64,000 nt of DNA, taken from positions 1 through 64,000 of the forward strand of contig CAIPYE010000014.1 of NCBI GenBank assembly GCA_903869265.1. The letters run 5' to 3'. Every line of letters begins with the position of its first letter. The stretch's first letter is position 1. The DNA comes from an uncultured delta proteobacterium. GTDB lineage: Bacteria > Desulfobacterota > Desulfobulbia > Desulfobulbales > Desulfurivibrionaceae. Position numbers and translations under genes: made by a program. This document shows, piece by piece, positions 31,708-39,735 of the stretch. A model generated the notes under the pieces. The model was not told where the DNA came from. It searched no databases and saw nothing but the letters and a program-made list of their open reading frames with translations.

Positions 31708-32598
31708 TTACAGAGTCAGCCAGGACTCACTGAACACGTTCTGGCCGGAGAGAACCTTATAGGTTTTATAGTGCTCCAGCGCGGTGCCGGTCAACCCTGC
31801 GGGATCGGGGTCGTTGCCGTCCATCATATTGTGGACCATATCCACCAGATCCTGGCGTTCGCCCTTGCAGATAGCCATGAGCTCGGTGTCGTAGGAGTTG
31901 ACGATGGCGGTGGTGATCCCGTGCTTCATCAGCATGATGAGGTAGGTGCGGTCCAGGTACTTGCGCAGATGCTCGGCCACGCCGTTGGAAACATTGGACA
32001 GACCCACGGTGGAGCCGGCGCCAGGGGCGATCTCCTGCAGCATGGACATGAACTCGAGGCCGGAGGCGATCTGGTCGGCGCCCAGGGTGATGGGGGTGCC
32101 GATCGGGTCGAAGAGCATTTTTTCGTTGGGGATGCCTGCCTCGGCCAGAGCCATCATCAGGTCAACGGCCATGGCGGCGCGCTCGTTGGAGTCGCGGGGC
32201 ATGCCGTCCGGACCCCAGAGCAGGGCGATAACATTGCAGCCTGCTTCGGCGGCAACGGGGATGAGCTTCTGCATTCGCTCGGGCTGGGCGGAGATGGAGT
32301 TCATGATCGCGGCTTCGCGGTTTTTCACCACCTTGAACCCGGCGGCCATGGCGTCGGTGTTGGTGGTGTCCAGACAGAGGGGCAGAGAGCTGGCCGCTTC
32401 TACGGTCTGCACAACCCAAGGCATCAGCTCGATCCCGTCCTTGCGGGCCGGTCCGATGTTGAGATCCAGGTAGGAGGCGCCGGCGGCGGACTCTTCCTTG
32501 GCCATCTCCTGAACCGGGCCAGGATTCCGCTCTTTCATGGCGGTGCCGCTTCTTTTACCCATGATGTTGATGCTTTCCGCGATGGCTGCTACCTTCAT
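31708..32598 (-). CDS. acsE: Methyltetrahydrofolate:corrinoid methyltransferase (AcsE/MtrH-like)
   Basis: The 296-residue protein is a dihydropteroate-synthase-like TIM barrel of the AcsE family that moves the methyl of methyltetrahydrofolate to a corrinoid iron-sulfur protein. Signs are ESINIMGKRSG, the DLNIGP motif, LDTTNTDAMAAG, MNSISAQPERM and LDRTYLIMLMKHGITTAIVN. The CODH/ACS genes are not in the window, but an AcsV-like activator lies at 40558-42489, so the pathway is probably active in CO2 fixation or acetyl-CoA oxidation. A ribosome site GGGAGAAAACA precedes the ATG. A terminator follows 52 bases after the stop. Confidence 0.85.
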   Translation of the reverse strand: MKVAAIAESINIMGKRSGTAMKERNPGPVQEMAKEESAAGASYLDLNIGPARKDGIELMPWVVQTVEAASSLPLCLDTTNTDAMAAGFKVVKNREAAIMNSISAQPERMQKLIPVAAEAGCNVIALLWGPDGMPRDSNERAAMAVDLMMALAEAGIPNEKMLFDPIGTPITLGADQIASGLEFMSMLQEIAPGAGSTVGLSNVSNGVAEHLRKYLDRTYLIMLMKHGITTAIVNSYDTELMAICKGERQDLVDMVHNMMDGNDPDPAGLTGTALEHYKTYKVLSGQNVFSESWLTL

Positions 32599-32907
32599 TG
32601 TTTTCTCCCGTGCTGTGGTTTCAATCGTAACTATTTCTACCGCTCCCGACGGAAACGGCGGTTTTCCTGCGTGTTAAGAGTGCATGGTAACGTGGGAAAA
32701 TAGCGTTTTACAAAACGGATGTCAACAGGCAACAGGGTGAAGTGGTGTAAAAAAGTGCCGGATTGGCGCGGAAATCGGTGGATATACCTATCGGAAGGAG
32801 GCTTTTCCATCGTTGTTAATCTTGCCCGTTAGCCCGTCGAATCACAAACAAAACTTTTATGCAGACGTGGCTGGAATGACCTAATCGGTCGACAGCTCCC
32901 GGCTGTG
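32599..32907. other. Intergenic gap between methyltransferase and HD-GYP genes
   Basis: No gene, RNA or repeat was recognised in these 309 bases apart from a small inverted repeat (ACAGC-CGGGA-GCTGT, near 32894-32908) next to the HD-GYP stop. The promoter of the methyltransferase gene must lie here. Confidence 0.5.
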
Positions 32908-34050
32908 CTATCTTTTACAGCTTTCAACGGCATCCGCCTCTAAGGAAAAGACTTTGGTGATAGCCTCCTCAATGGCAACGGTGCGTGAAAACCAGAGGCG
33001 GAAGCACTGCGCTTCAAGGCCCCAGTCTTCATTGGCTTGTTCCAGTATCCCACGGACGTGTCCCAGAAAAACCTCGAGCTCTTTCTCGTTGTTTGCTTCG
33101 GCGTAGATCATATAATCGCAGTGTTTTTGGAACATCATGATGGAAGCAGTGTATTTATCCCGGGGCAATGCGTGGAGAGCAACGGTTTCCTTAAGCCGCA
33201 GGCCTATCTCGTCATGCACTTGGTTTGCCACAATAAAACCTATTTTCTGCTGGAATCTACTGAAGTCCTTGAAGTTGATGAGCAACAGAATATATCCTGC
33301 GGTGGCAGCCTCCCCAAGATATTGCAGGTCGTCCAGCACCAGGAGATAGCGGTAGCTGTAAAGTTCGCTCAGGGTGTCGCGAAAAAAGGTATCACGTCGG
33401 AAATGTTCTACTTCCTCCATAAATCCGGCAGTCGGGTAGAGCGGCACATGTTCCATAATCAGAGAAACTTCCAGTTGGTGCAGGGCATCGACTACTTCCC
33501 TGTCAAGATGATGATCCTGTGCCTCCATGTGTAGAATCTTCAGGGCCGTTTTGGGCGGGAGCGATTTTTTGTACGGCCGTTTGGCTGTAAGCGCTTCAAA
33601 AACGTCGGCAACCGCGGTAATGCGGGAAAGAGGGTCAATATCCGCAGCCAAAAGCCCCTGCGGGTATCCGCTGCCATCGAGACGTTCGTGGTGACGGAGG
33701 ATTATGTTGGTGATTCGGTCATCCCCCAGTCTTTTTGCAAAGAATTTGGCGCCGATGAGCGGGTGAAACTCCATAATCCGCCGATCCTGGTCATTAAAGA
33801 GATCGGGTTTGAGCAAGATATCATCGGGAATCCCGGTCTTGCCAATATCATGGACAAGGCCAGCCAGTTCGAGAATTTCCAGTTCTTCCGAGCCGAGCCC
33901 CATTGCCTCCCCAATCCGCCGGGATATTCTGGCAACCCGGATTGTATGTTCATGGGTTGGATAGTCGCGATTTGCCAAGACCTCACCCATGACCTCGAAG
34001 AGATCTTTGATAAGCGCGTTCTTGTCTTCCGGCAAGACTGGGCTCATCAA
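32908..34050 (-). CDS. HD-GYP phosphodiesterase fused to a degenerate GGDEF-like domain
   Basis: The N-terminal ~190 residues are an HD-GYP domain with HDIGKTGIP and HHERLDGSGYP, which hydrolyses cyclic di-GMP using metal-bound water. The C-terminal part (about 230-360) looks like a decayed GGDEF fold: LLLINFKDFSRFQQKIGFIVANQVHDEIGLRL parallels the D-x-D-H-F-K-x-I-N-D helix, but the GGDEF signature is replaced by the sequence around QKHCDYMIY. A sensory input is absent. The gene ends upstream of and is almost fused (2 bases) to the PAS-GGDEF gene, putting degrading and synthesising enzymes in one operon. Confidence 0.9.
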   Translation of the reverse strand: MMSPVLPEDKNALIKDLFEVMGEVLANRDYPTHEHTIRVARISRRIGEAMGLGSEELEILELAGLVHDIGKTGIPDDILLKPDLFNDQDRRIMEFHPLIGAKFFAKRLGDDRITNIILRHHERLDGSGYPQGLLAADIDPLSRITAVADVFEALTAKRPYKKSLPPKTALKILHMEAQDHHLDREVVDALHQLEVSLIMEHVPLYPTAGFMEEVEHFRRDTFFRDTLSELYSYRYLLVLDDLQYLGEAATAGYILLLINFKDFSRFQQKIGFIVANQVHDEIGLRLKETVALHALPRDKYTASIMMFQKHCDYMIYAEANNEKELEVFLGHVRGILEQANEDWGLEAQCFRLWFSRTVAIEEAITKVFSLEADAVESCKR

Positions 34051-34052
34051 CC

Positions 34053-35030
34053 TTACCTTGCCCCTTCGCGCAAAGCCTTGTTACGGGCTTTCATGGCGTA
34101 CATTTCTTTATCGGCAATCTTGAAGAGCGTGTTGATATCGGCGCTATCCTGAGGATACACGCTCATGCCAATGCTGAATTGGATGTTGATCTGAAATTTA
34201 TCGCAGACAATCTCCGTGCCTATTTGCTCGAGGATTTTCTTTTTCAATGCGTCGACATCGGCACGGGAGCCGACATGAAAGAGGCCGACAAACTCATCGC
34301 CGCCGAATCTGGCGATGATGTCTTCCCGGCGCAGGGTCTTTTTAAGATCTCTGGCAACCCGTTTTAAGACATGGTCGCCTGCCTCGTGGCCGTATTTGTC
34401 ATTAATTTGCTTGAAGCCGTCCAGATCGATGTAGACCAAGACCAGCGTCCAGTCCATCCGCGCAGCCTCGGCCATGCTGTGGGTGAGATGTTCTAAAAAA
34501 AGTGATCTGTTGGCAAGGCCGGTGAGTGGGTCATGGTCCGCCAGATGTTTGATCTTTTCCTGTAATGCTTTCAGGTCGGAAATATCCCGGTTGCTGCCCC
34601 GAACCCCGATATTTTCTCCAGCGCTGTTAAATACCGCCCGACAGACATGATGAATCCATTTTGTTTCTCCGTCCCTAGAGCGGATCTTGAATTCCAGCGG
34701 TTCAACCTTGCCGTTTTCGGCCATGGTGTGCCGGTGCTCCTTCCACTGCTGCCAGTCATCGGAAACAATAATCTCTTGGAGCAGCTTGGGATCTTGGTAA
34801 AAATCCGTGGGGGTATATCCGGTTATGCTTTCGCAAGAGGGGGAGACATACTTGTAATTTCCGGCACCATCCTGCCAATATTCCCAGTCATAGGCAAATT
34901 CGGAAATGACAAACAGGGCTTCCTCCTGGCTGAGAAACGACTCTTCGACCACCCGGAGTTTTTCGATCATTGCCTGAAGTTCCGCGATGGATGACCGGAC
35001 CTGATTTTTGTGTATCTCAAACGGTTTCAT
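34053..35030 (-). CDS. PAS-GGDEF diguanylate cyclase
   Basis: The 325-residue protein starts at the ATG 35030 behind AGGGGGA. A coiled N-terminus leads to a PAS domain (YDWEYWQDGAGNYKYVSPSCESITGYTP) with a PAC motif, and a GGDEF domain with IDLDGFKQINDKYGHEAGD and RFGGDEFVGLF. An RRED I-site lies five residues before GGDEF. It should make c-di-GMP in response to a PAS ligand. It is the upstream gene of a pair with the HD-GYP gene, two bases apart. Confidence 0.95.
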   Translation of the reverse strand: MKPFEIHKNQVRSSIAELQAMIEKLRVVEESFLSQEEALFVISEFAYDWEYWQDGAGNYKYVSPSCESITGYTPTDFYQDPKLLQEIIVSDDWQQWKEHRHTMAENGKVEPLEFKIRSRDGETKWIHHVCRAVFNSAGENIGVRGSNRDISDLKALQEKIKHLADHDPLTGLANRSLFLEHLTHSMAEAARMDWTLVLVYIDLDGFKQINDKYGHEAGDHVLKRVARDLKKTLRREDIIARFGGDEFVGLFHVGSRADVDALKKKILEQIGTEIVCDKFQINIQFSIGMSVYPQDSADINTLFKIADKEMYAMKARNKALREGAR

Positions 35031-35224
35031 CTTGTTTTCCCCCTGATTCAGTTTTTTCAGTCTCCACATTTTTGTCTGTCGAAGACAAGCTGCGGCAGGC
35101 GGTTGTGCCATGGAGGAGTTCGATGGCGCTGTCTGCAAATCTTAAATGAGAACCATTGCTGACAACATAAAATAAACGATGAAACGATACAAGGATACCC
35201 CCGGCTTCGCCTTCCGAAAGGGAC

Positions 35225-36061
35225 CTATTTCTTTTTTTCCGCGACAATCAGCTTGAGCAATTCAAAAATATCCATGGGCGAGGTGTTGTTGGCCGCGGCA
35301 ATATCCTTGATGGTCATGGTTTCGCTGGCTGTGGTGTTGTGGCTGGCAAACCCCGAACGGATCGCTTCTCCGTTCAGATCGTACTCGCGGCAGATATCGG
35401 CCAGCGGGCGTTGACCGAAACCTCCGGGCGGGTTGCTCGGCAGGCTCTTGATCTGTCCGGGTTGTGCCGGCGGCAGCATGGCCTCATACAACGCTTTGGG
35501 ACTCAGATTGTTCATTTTGGCGATTTCGGCGATGGACTGGCTCGGATCGGTGACGAGGATTTTTGTTTTAGCCAGGCGGGTCAGGCTGGCATCCAGATCC
35601 AGCTCCACCTTTTTGTTGAAAGTGACCAGCGAGGAGAGTTCGGCATGGCCGTAAGGCGGCTCGCCATATTTTTTGGCCCCGGCCTCCTTGATCTGGTCGC
35701 TGATTTGGATGATGGTGGAAAACGGAGGCAGTTCAAGATAGGTGCCCAGAGTAAACGCCAGACAGAGGATGAGGGCGAGGGTGAAGTCCGTGGTAATGAT
35801 CCGCAGTTTTGCCGCCCGGTTTTTCAGATAGGCGATAATGGGACCCCAGTTGTAAAAGGTGTGCAGGCAGATGGCGATCAGGAAAAGAATGCCCAGATTG
35901 ACATGGAGGCTGCCCCACTGGGTTTTGTTCAAGCCCCATAACCGCCAGTCCGACCAGTAGGCCACCCGCCCCTGGGGGACGAGGTAGAGAATGACGCTGG
36001 TCAACATCTCCAGGACAAAAGAGACCAGGGCGGTGAGGGAGGCAATTTTGCGTATGTTCAT
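35225..36061 (-). CDS. DUF4405 membrane protein with repeated C-terminal helical domain
   Basis: The N-terminal ~130 residues have four membrane helices with His-containing segments (LHVNLGILFLIAICLHTFYNWGPI), characteristic of DUF4405, a cytochrome-b561-like fold predicted to bind heme. The remaining ~150 residues are soluble and contain two similar Ser/Asn-rich motifs, IAEIAKMNNLSPKALYEAMLP and IKDIAAANNTSPMDIFELLKL, which look like duplicated short helical binding repeats, with LADICREYDLNGEAIRSGF between them. The ATG at 36061 gives the standard start. It is preceded by a 44-codon membrane-protein gene. Redox role inferred from the fold only. Confidence 0.8.
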   Translation of the reverse strand: MNIRKIASLTALVSFVLEMLTSVILYLVPQGRVAYWSDWRLWGLNKTQWGSLHVNLGILFLIAICLHTFYNWGPIIAYLKNRAAKLRIITTDFTLALILCLAFTLGTYLELPPFSTIIQISDQIKEAGAKKYGEPPYGHAELSSLVTFNKKVELDLDASLTRLAKTKILVTDPSQSIAEIAKMNNLSPKALYEAMLPPAQPGQIKSLPSNPPGGFGQRPLADICREYDLNGEAIRSGFASHNTTASETMTIKDIAAANNTSPMDIFELLKLIVAEKKK

Positions 36062-36149
36062 TGGGCGTCTTCGTTTGGTTATTGTTTTCAATGCACTATT
36101 GTCTGTTCGTTGTATGGCCCGGATTAACGCCATCAGGACCCGGTCGCTT

Positions 36150-36284
36150 TTATTCTTCCCGGTCTTCCGGTTCTTTCAGAAAATTGATCAGGAACTGGAC
36201 CAGAAAGACGAAGAGAAAAACAACGAGGAAAACAGCGAGCCAGTCGAGCAGGCCGCTTATATGCCGGAGCATCCAATGCACCAT
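36150..36284 (-). CDS. Small single-pass membrane protein (44 aa)
   Basis: The ATG at 36284 follows the histidine kinase stop codon after a single base (TAACATG), and the kinase end supplies AAGGGTTG as a ribosome site, so coupling is likely. The product has one helix (LLDWLAVFLVVFLFVFLVQFLINFL, residues 12-36) and a charged tail (KEPEDREE). It is too short for standard gene callers. The context between a PAS kinase and DUF4405 protein suggests a membrane accessory role, but no family is recognised. Confidence 0.6.
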   Translation of the reverse strand: MVHWMLRHISGLLDWLAVFLVVFLFVFLVQFLINFLKEPEDREE

Positions 36285-36285
36285 G

Positions 36286-37359
36286 TTACTTCAACCCTTG
36301 CGCTGGGTTTGGTAATGTAACAGAGAAGACAGCGCCTCTTCCTGGGCTATTTTTAAAGCTGATTTTTCCATTATGACATTCCAGAATGCTTTTTGCTATG
36401 GCAAGTCCGAGTCCGGAGCCTTTGGTGTCATGGACCCCCCGGTGAAAAGGCTCAAAGATATGGGGGATGTGTTCTTCGCTTATTCCTGGACCATCGTCGG
36501 CCACTTCCAGCGTTGTGCCATTTTTTTCACGAAGAATTGAAACGTTGATTTTCTCGTGGGTGTCACAGTAGCGGATAGCGTTTTCGATCAGGTTTGAAAT
36601 GACGCGCTGGATCATGAGGATATCCGCAGAAACCGGGCAGGTTTCTCCCGGTTTCTGGTTAAAAGTAAGAAGAATTTCTTTTTTTTCTCTTTCAATTTCC
36701 AGGTTCCTGAGGACAGTGCCCACCAGCGTGGCAAGATCAAAGTGTGTGTACTGGGGAGCACATTCCTTCTGCTCCAACCGGGAAAAAACCAGAAAACCAT
36801 CAATGAGTTCTTCCTGATTTTTCAAATTATCGGAAACCACCTCCAGATATTGTCTCTGCTTGTCATTTATCTTCCCGGTCTTTCCCTGTAAAATTCGCTC
36901 AATAAAGCCCGCTGAAGAGACAATGGGGTTTTTCATGTCATGGGCAAACATGGAAAGCATGTTTGCCCGCTCTCTTTTCAGTTTGTTTGCCTGGGTAATG
37001 TCCCGAAAAAGCCCCACCCCTCCCAAGAAAACGCCCTGTTCGTCGATCAGGGGCACGGTAGTCACCAGCACATCGATTTCACGGCCGTCTTTCCTGATGA
37101 TCTTCGTCTCGCTCGCAACAGTTCCCTGCCGTTTTTCAAAGGTGTTTTCGTACACAGGACAGGCGTGGGTGTTTGTGGTGCCATGCAGCAATTCAGAGTG
37201 GGGTTTCCCGAGAACCTCATCCTGGCGGTAACCGGTAATTTCCGCGGCTTCCTTGTTGAAATCAATGATGATTCCTTCGGTGTTCACAACAGAGTAGCCG
37301 ACCGGCAGATTATTTTTTATAATTTGCAAAATAAGCGCCTGATCCATAGTGTTTGGCAT
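36286..37359 (-). CDS. PAS-domain sensor histidine kinase
   Basis: The 357-residue cytoplasmic kinase has a PAS domain (NNLPVGYSVVNTEGIIIDFNKEA, with a conserved HACPVYENTF loop), a PAC motif (GGVGLFRDITQ), a HisKA domain with MFAHDMKNPI (phospho-His) and an HATPase with N box NLIENAIRYC, DDGPGI and GSGLGLAIAKSI. The ATG at 37359 has AGAGG at six bases and is preferred over the one at 37365. No membrane segment is present. It lies head-to-head with the universal stress gene. No response regulator is adjacent. Confidence 0.95.
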   Translation of the reverse strand: MPNTMDQALILQIIKNNLPVGYSVVNTEGIIIDFNKEAAEITGYRQDEVLGKPHSELLHGTTNTHACPVYENTFEKRQGTVASETKIIRKDGREIDVLVTTVPLIDEQGVFLGGVGLFRDITQANKLKRERANMLSMFAHDMKNPIVSSAGFIERILQGKTGKINDKQRQYLEVVSDNLKNQEELIDGFLVFSRLEQKECAPQYTHFDLATLVGTVLRNLEIEREKKEILLTFNQKPGETCPVSADILMIQRVISNLIENAIRYCDTHEKINVSILREKNGTTLEVADDGPGISEEHIPHIFEPFHRGVHDTKGSGLGLAIAKSILECHNGKISFKNSPGRGAVFSVTLPNPAQGLK

Positions 37360-37453
37360 GGGCATCCTCTAGAAAAAGGTCATAATCGGGATGATTTTTT
37401 GATATACTTTACAAAAAAGAGCTTTCGAACCCTCGATAGAGGTACTGCGTGTG

Positions 37454-38392
37454 ATGCGTAAAATCCTTGTCGCAGTTGAAAATACCGTATATTACCGGAA
37501 AATTCCCCAATATCTTCGCAGCCTTTTCAGCGGCCAACACGATGTGGTTTTTTATTTTCATACCGTAGTCCACCATTACGGAAGCCAGGCGTCCGCCGAA
37601 TTGCTTGATCCACAGGATATTCTTGCAACTCTTGGCAACACCGAGAGAAAGAAGTTTTCCGGATGCAAAACCTATCTGCGCGAGCTGAAGGAAGAGTTTG
37701 TCAAACATGGCTTTGCAGAGAACCAGATAGAAACCGAAGTAAGCATCTCCTCGAGCGGGGTGGCGAACCAGATCATTCATACAGCCATCCACGGAAAATT
37801 TGATGCCATAGTCATGGGGAAAAAAAATCTGGGCCTCCTTGAAAAAGTCGTGTTGGGAAGCATTTCTTCCAATATTCTCGCCCAAAATGATCGCATCCCT
37901 GTCTGGGTGGTCAATGGTAACATCCAATCCGATAAAGTCCTGGTTCCGGTCGATTGCAGTCCTCACACCCTCGACGCCACAGATCATCTGGGCTTCATTT
38001 TAAAAAATAACCCCGTGGTGGATATAACCCTGTTCCATTCATGCTCCATGTTGGCCCAGGAGAAAATTTATCCCAAAGATCTTTTTTATGAAAAATGGGG
38101 CAAGGAGTGGGTGGACCAACACCTGCAAGGGGATGCGGATGGCCATTTTCATTTCCATGCCCCAGAGCAGATTCTGCGGGAACACGGTTTTCCCATGGAG
38201 CGGGTACATCGCCTGCAAACCGACAGTGGCATTGAACCGGGCCAGCAGATTGTTCGCTTGGTAAAGCACGAGGGGTACGGCACCGTGGTCATGGGCCGCC
38301 GCCATAAAGACATAAGCAAAGGCATCTTCCAGGGGGTGTCTGATCGGGTGCTGGCCAATGTGAGCGATGTGGCGCTCTGGGTTGTTGGCTAG
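37454..38392 (+). CDS. Universal stress protein, tandem UspA domains
   Basis: The 312-residue protein carries two UspA-like domains, the first from RKILVAVEN and the second from KVLVPVDCSPHTLDA. Nucleotide-binding loop motifs G-x2-G-x9-G(S/T) are visible, such as MGKKNLGLLEKVVLGSISSNI and MGRRHKDISKGIFQGVSDRV. Such proteins sense or buffer stress and bind ATP. GTG at 37451 is an alternative start one codon earlier. It is divergent from the PAS kinase. Confidence 0.9.
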   Translation: MRKILVAVENTVYYRKIPQYLRSLFSGQHDVVFYFHTVVHHYGSQASAELLDPQDILATLGNTERKKFSGCKTYLRELKEEFVKHGFAENQIETEVSISSSGVANQIIHTAIHGKFDAIVMGKKNLGLLEKVVLGSISSNILAQNDRIPVWVVNGNIQSDKVLVPVDCSPHTLDATDHLGFILKNNPVVDITLFHSCSMLAQEKIYPKDLFYEKWGKEWVDQHLQGDADGHFHFHAPEQILREHGFPMERVHRLQTDSGIEPGQQIVRLVKHEGYGTVVMGRRHKDISKGIFQGVSDRVLANVSDVALWVVG

Positions 38393-38484
38393 AAAAAATA
38401 TCTGAGACGCGCGTCCCTTTGTATCTTTGGTTCTGAGTTCCATAAGAGGCAGGGTGGGTTTGTTGACGGGAACCGAAACGGGCC

Positions 38485-38507
38485 GGGCCGGCAGTATCTG
38501 CCGGCCC
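38485..38507. repeat. Perfect GC-rich hairpin 3' of two convergent genes
   Basis: GGGCCGGCAG (38485-38494) pairs perfectly with CTGCCGGCCC (38498-38507) around TAT. It lies between the ends of the Usp gene and the Gly/Met-rich exported protein and probably acts as a bidirectional terminator, although T runs are weak. Confidence 0.55.
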
Positions 38508-38526
38508 AAGGGTGAAGAGGCTGCCT

Positions 38527-38937
38527 CTATCTGCGGCCGCCACCACCGCCTCGCCCGGAGCCCCCGCCCATGCCGGCGCCGGAGCCCATGCTTCCCCCAC
38601 CCATACCTGAGCCCGATCCCATACTTCCACTCCCCATGCCGGATCCGTTGCCCATGCCCTGGCCGTTTTTCTGGCCGGATCCGTCACGCGGGGCATTCTC
38701 CGGCTGGCCCATGACTTTTTGTTTTTCCTCCGGGCTCATTTTTTGCACCCGGTTCTGCCATTCATTCTGGAAGGCGTTCCGTTCTTCCACCGTGGCCTGT
38801 TTCATACTGCCGCGCTTTGCCGCCAACTCCTCGGTGGTCATGGCGCTGTAGTCGGTGGCTGCCCAGGCCAGGGTGGCGGCGCTGAGCAGGGAGAACGCCA
38901 GGATGGCGCCGAGCTTTTTAGATCCGGTATTTCTCAT
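38527..38937 (-). CDS. Exported protein with Gly-Met-Ser low-complexity tail (136 aa)
   Basis: A signal peptide (residues 1-26, LGAILAFSLLSAATLAWAA) is followed by DYSAMTTEELAAKRGSMKQATVEERNAF and EWQNRVQKMSPEEKQKVM, a helical segment like DUF1104 exported proteins. From about residue 80 the sequence becomes almost pure Gly/Ser/Met (GMGSGSMGSGSGMGGGSM), ending in GGR repeats. The tail may act as a flexible linker or copper-binding Met cluster. The next gene is also an exported, low-complexity protein. Function unknown. Confidence 0.75.
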   Translation of the reverse strand: MRNTGSKKLGAILAFSLLSAATLAWAATDYSAMTTEELAAKRGSMKQATVEERNAFQNEWQNRVQKMSPEEKQKVMGQPENAPRDGSGQKNGQGMGNGSGMGSGSMGSGSGMGGGSMGSGAGMGGGSGRGGGGGRR

Positions 38938-38962
38938 GTCTGATGCCTCCGTTTTGGATAAT

Positions 38963-39001
38963 AGAAAAGAGACCTGCCAGGTATTTCAAACCCGGCAGGT
39001 C
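38963..39001 (-). terminator. Rho-independent terminator after the 87-residue exported gene
   Basis: On the minus strand GACCTGCC (38994-39001) pairs with GGCAGGTC (38971-38978) around a 15-base loop, then TCTTTTCT follows. It lies 10 bases past the stop at 39011. Confidence 0.85.
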
Positions 39002-39010
39002 AGGGTTGTG

Positions 39011-39274
39011 CTATTGCGCGGTGGTCGTGTTCAGGCGTGATCCGTCCTGAAGGCCTCTCCCGTTGCTGGGACGAGTGGTAGAGCCGTTGGTGGTTGTGCC
39101 GGTTGTCGAAAAGGTGCCGTCGCGGCGCTGTGAGTCTGCCGGGCGGGTGGCGCTGGATGTTCCGGTCCCACGACTAGCTCCGCCATTGCCTCTGCCCGCA
39201 GCGAAAACTTCGCCCACGCAGAGTGCTGCCACAATTGCCACTACTGCTGCCGATGTGATGATCCGTGATTTCAT
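39011..39274 (-). CDS. Exported Ser/Thr/Gly-rich small protein (87 aa)
   Basis: A signal peptide (residues 1-25, TSAAVVAIVAALCVGEVFA) is followed by a low-complexity, basic, Ser/Thr/Gly-rich mature part with TSSATRPADSQRRDGTFS, and TTTNGSTTRPSNGR. It has no Cys pairs or fold motif and is probably disordered. It lies upstream of the Gly/Met-rich exported gene with a terminator between them. No function is inferable. Confidence 0.65.
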   Translation of the reverse strand: MKSRIITSAAVVAIVAALCVGEVFAAGRGNGGASRGTGTSSATRPADSQRRDGTFSTTGTTTNGSTTRPSNGRGLQDGSRLNTTTAQ

Positions 39275-39553
39275 GACTTTGATTCTCCTTAGCGTTTTTC
39301 AAGTGTGTAGGCAGCGTGAGATGGAGAGCACGCTGTCCGGAATTATACTCTGTGCAGCCAGTAATTCACGAATCATGCCATTGCCTGCGGGCAGGGGGGC
39401 ATTCCCCTGAATCAGCGTGGATAATTTCAGGCTTGGCCATTGACGATCTGTCGGGCCAGGGGGGGGCTAATCTTGAGTAAAATGTATCCATTCGAAGAGT
39501 AGCATATGGATAGTTTTTGCGCAGCGTGGCACTTTGTCGCGGCAAGACCTCAG

Positions 39554-39569
39554 GGTTTCACGTGAAACG
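39554..39569 (+). promoter_or_regulatory. parS-like ParB-binding site
   Basis: The sequence GGTTTCACGTGAAACG matches the parS consensus TGTTTCACGTGAAACA at all 14 central bases (GTTTCACGTGAAAC, 39555-39568), with differences only at the outermost pair. parS sites load ParB for chromosome segregation and cluster near the replication origin. parA and parB are not in this window, so the site is assigned from its palindrome and from the likely origin-proximal setting. Confidence 0.75.
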
Positions 39570-39667
39570 TGTAAGAAATCAACAGGGAGCAGGCAAGCTG
39601 TCGACAGGAAGGTGAGGAGGACGAGCCTCAGTCCGGTCAAGGAATTTCGGGGAGAGCACGGATGGAA

Positions 39668-39718
39668 TCAACAGGTTTTCAACAGCCAATCAACGGAAAG
39701 CGAACAATTTTTCAACAG
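39668..39718 (+). repeat. Helically spaced TCAACAG repeats beside parS
   Basis: TCAACAG occurs at 39668-39674, 39679-39685 and 39712-39718, with a TCAACGG variant at 39690-39696, and a further copy at 39579-39585. The starts 39668, 39679, 39690 and 39712 are 11, 11 and 22 bases apart, close to one helical turn. TTTTCAACAG resembles a degenerate DnaA box. They may bind a replication or segregation protein. Confidence 0.6.
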
Positions 39719-39735
39719 GTGTTTTGGGGGGAGAA

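Larger units (their letters stand above)
39275..39735. other. Long non-coding gap carrying a parS-like site and phased repeats
   Basis: These 461 bases contain no credible gene. The plus-strand open frames here have no conserved features. The region contains the parS-like palindrome and the TCAACAG series that are listed separately, and an imperfect hairpin with CCTGCGGGCAGG near 39384-39395. Confidence 0.7.
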
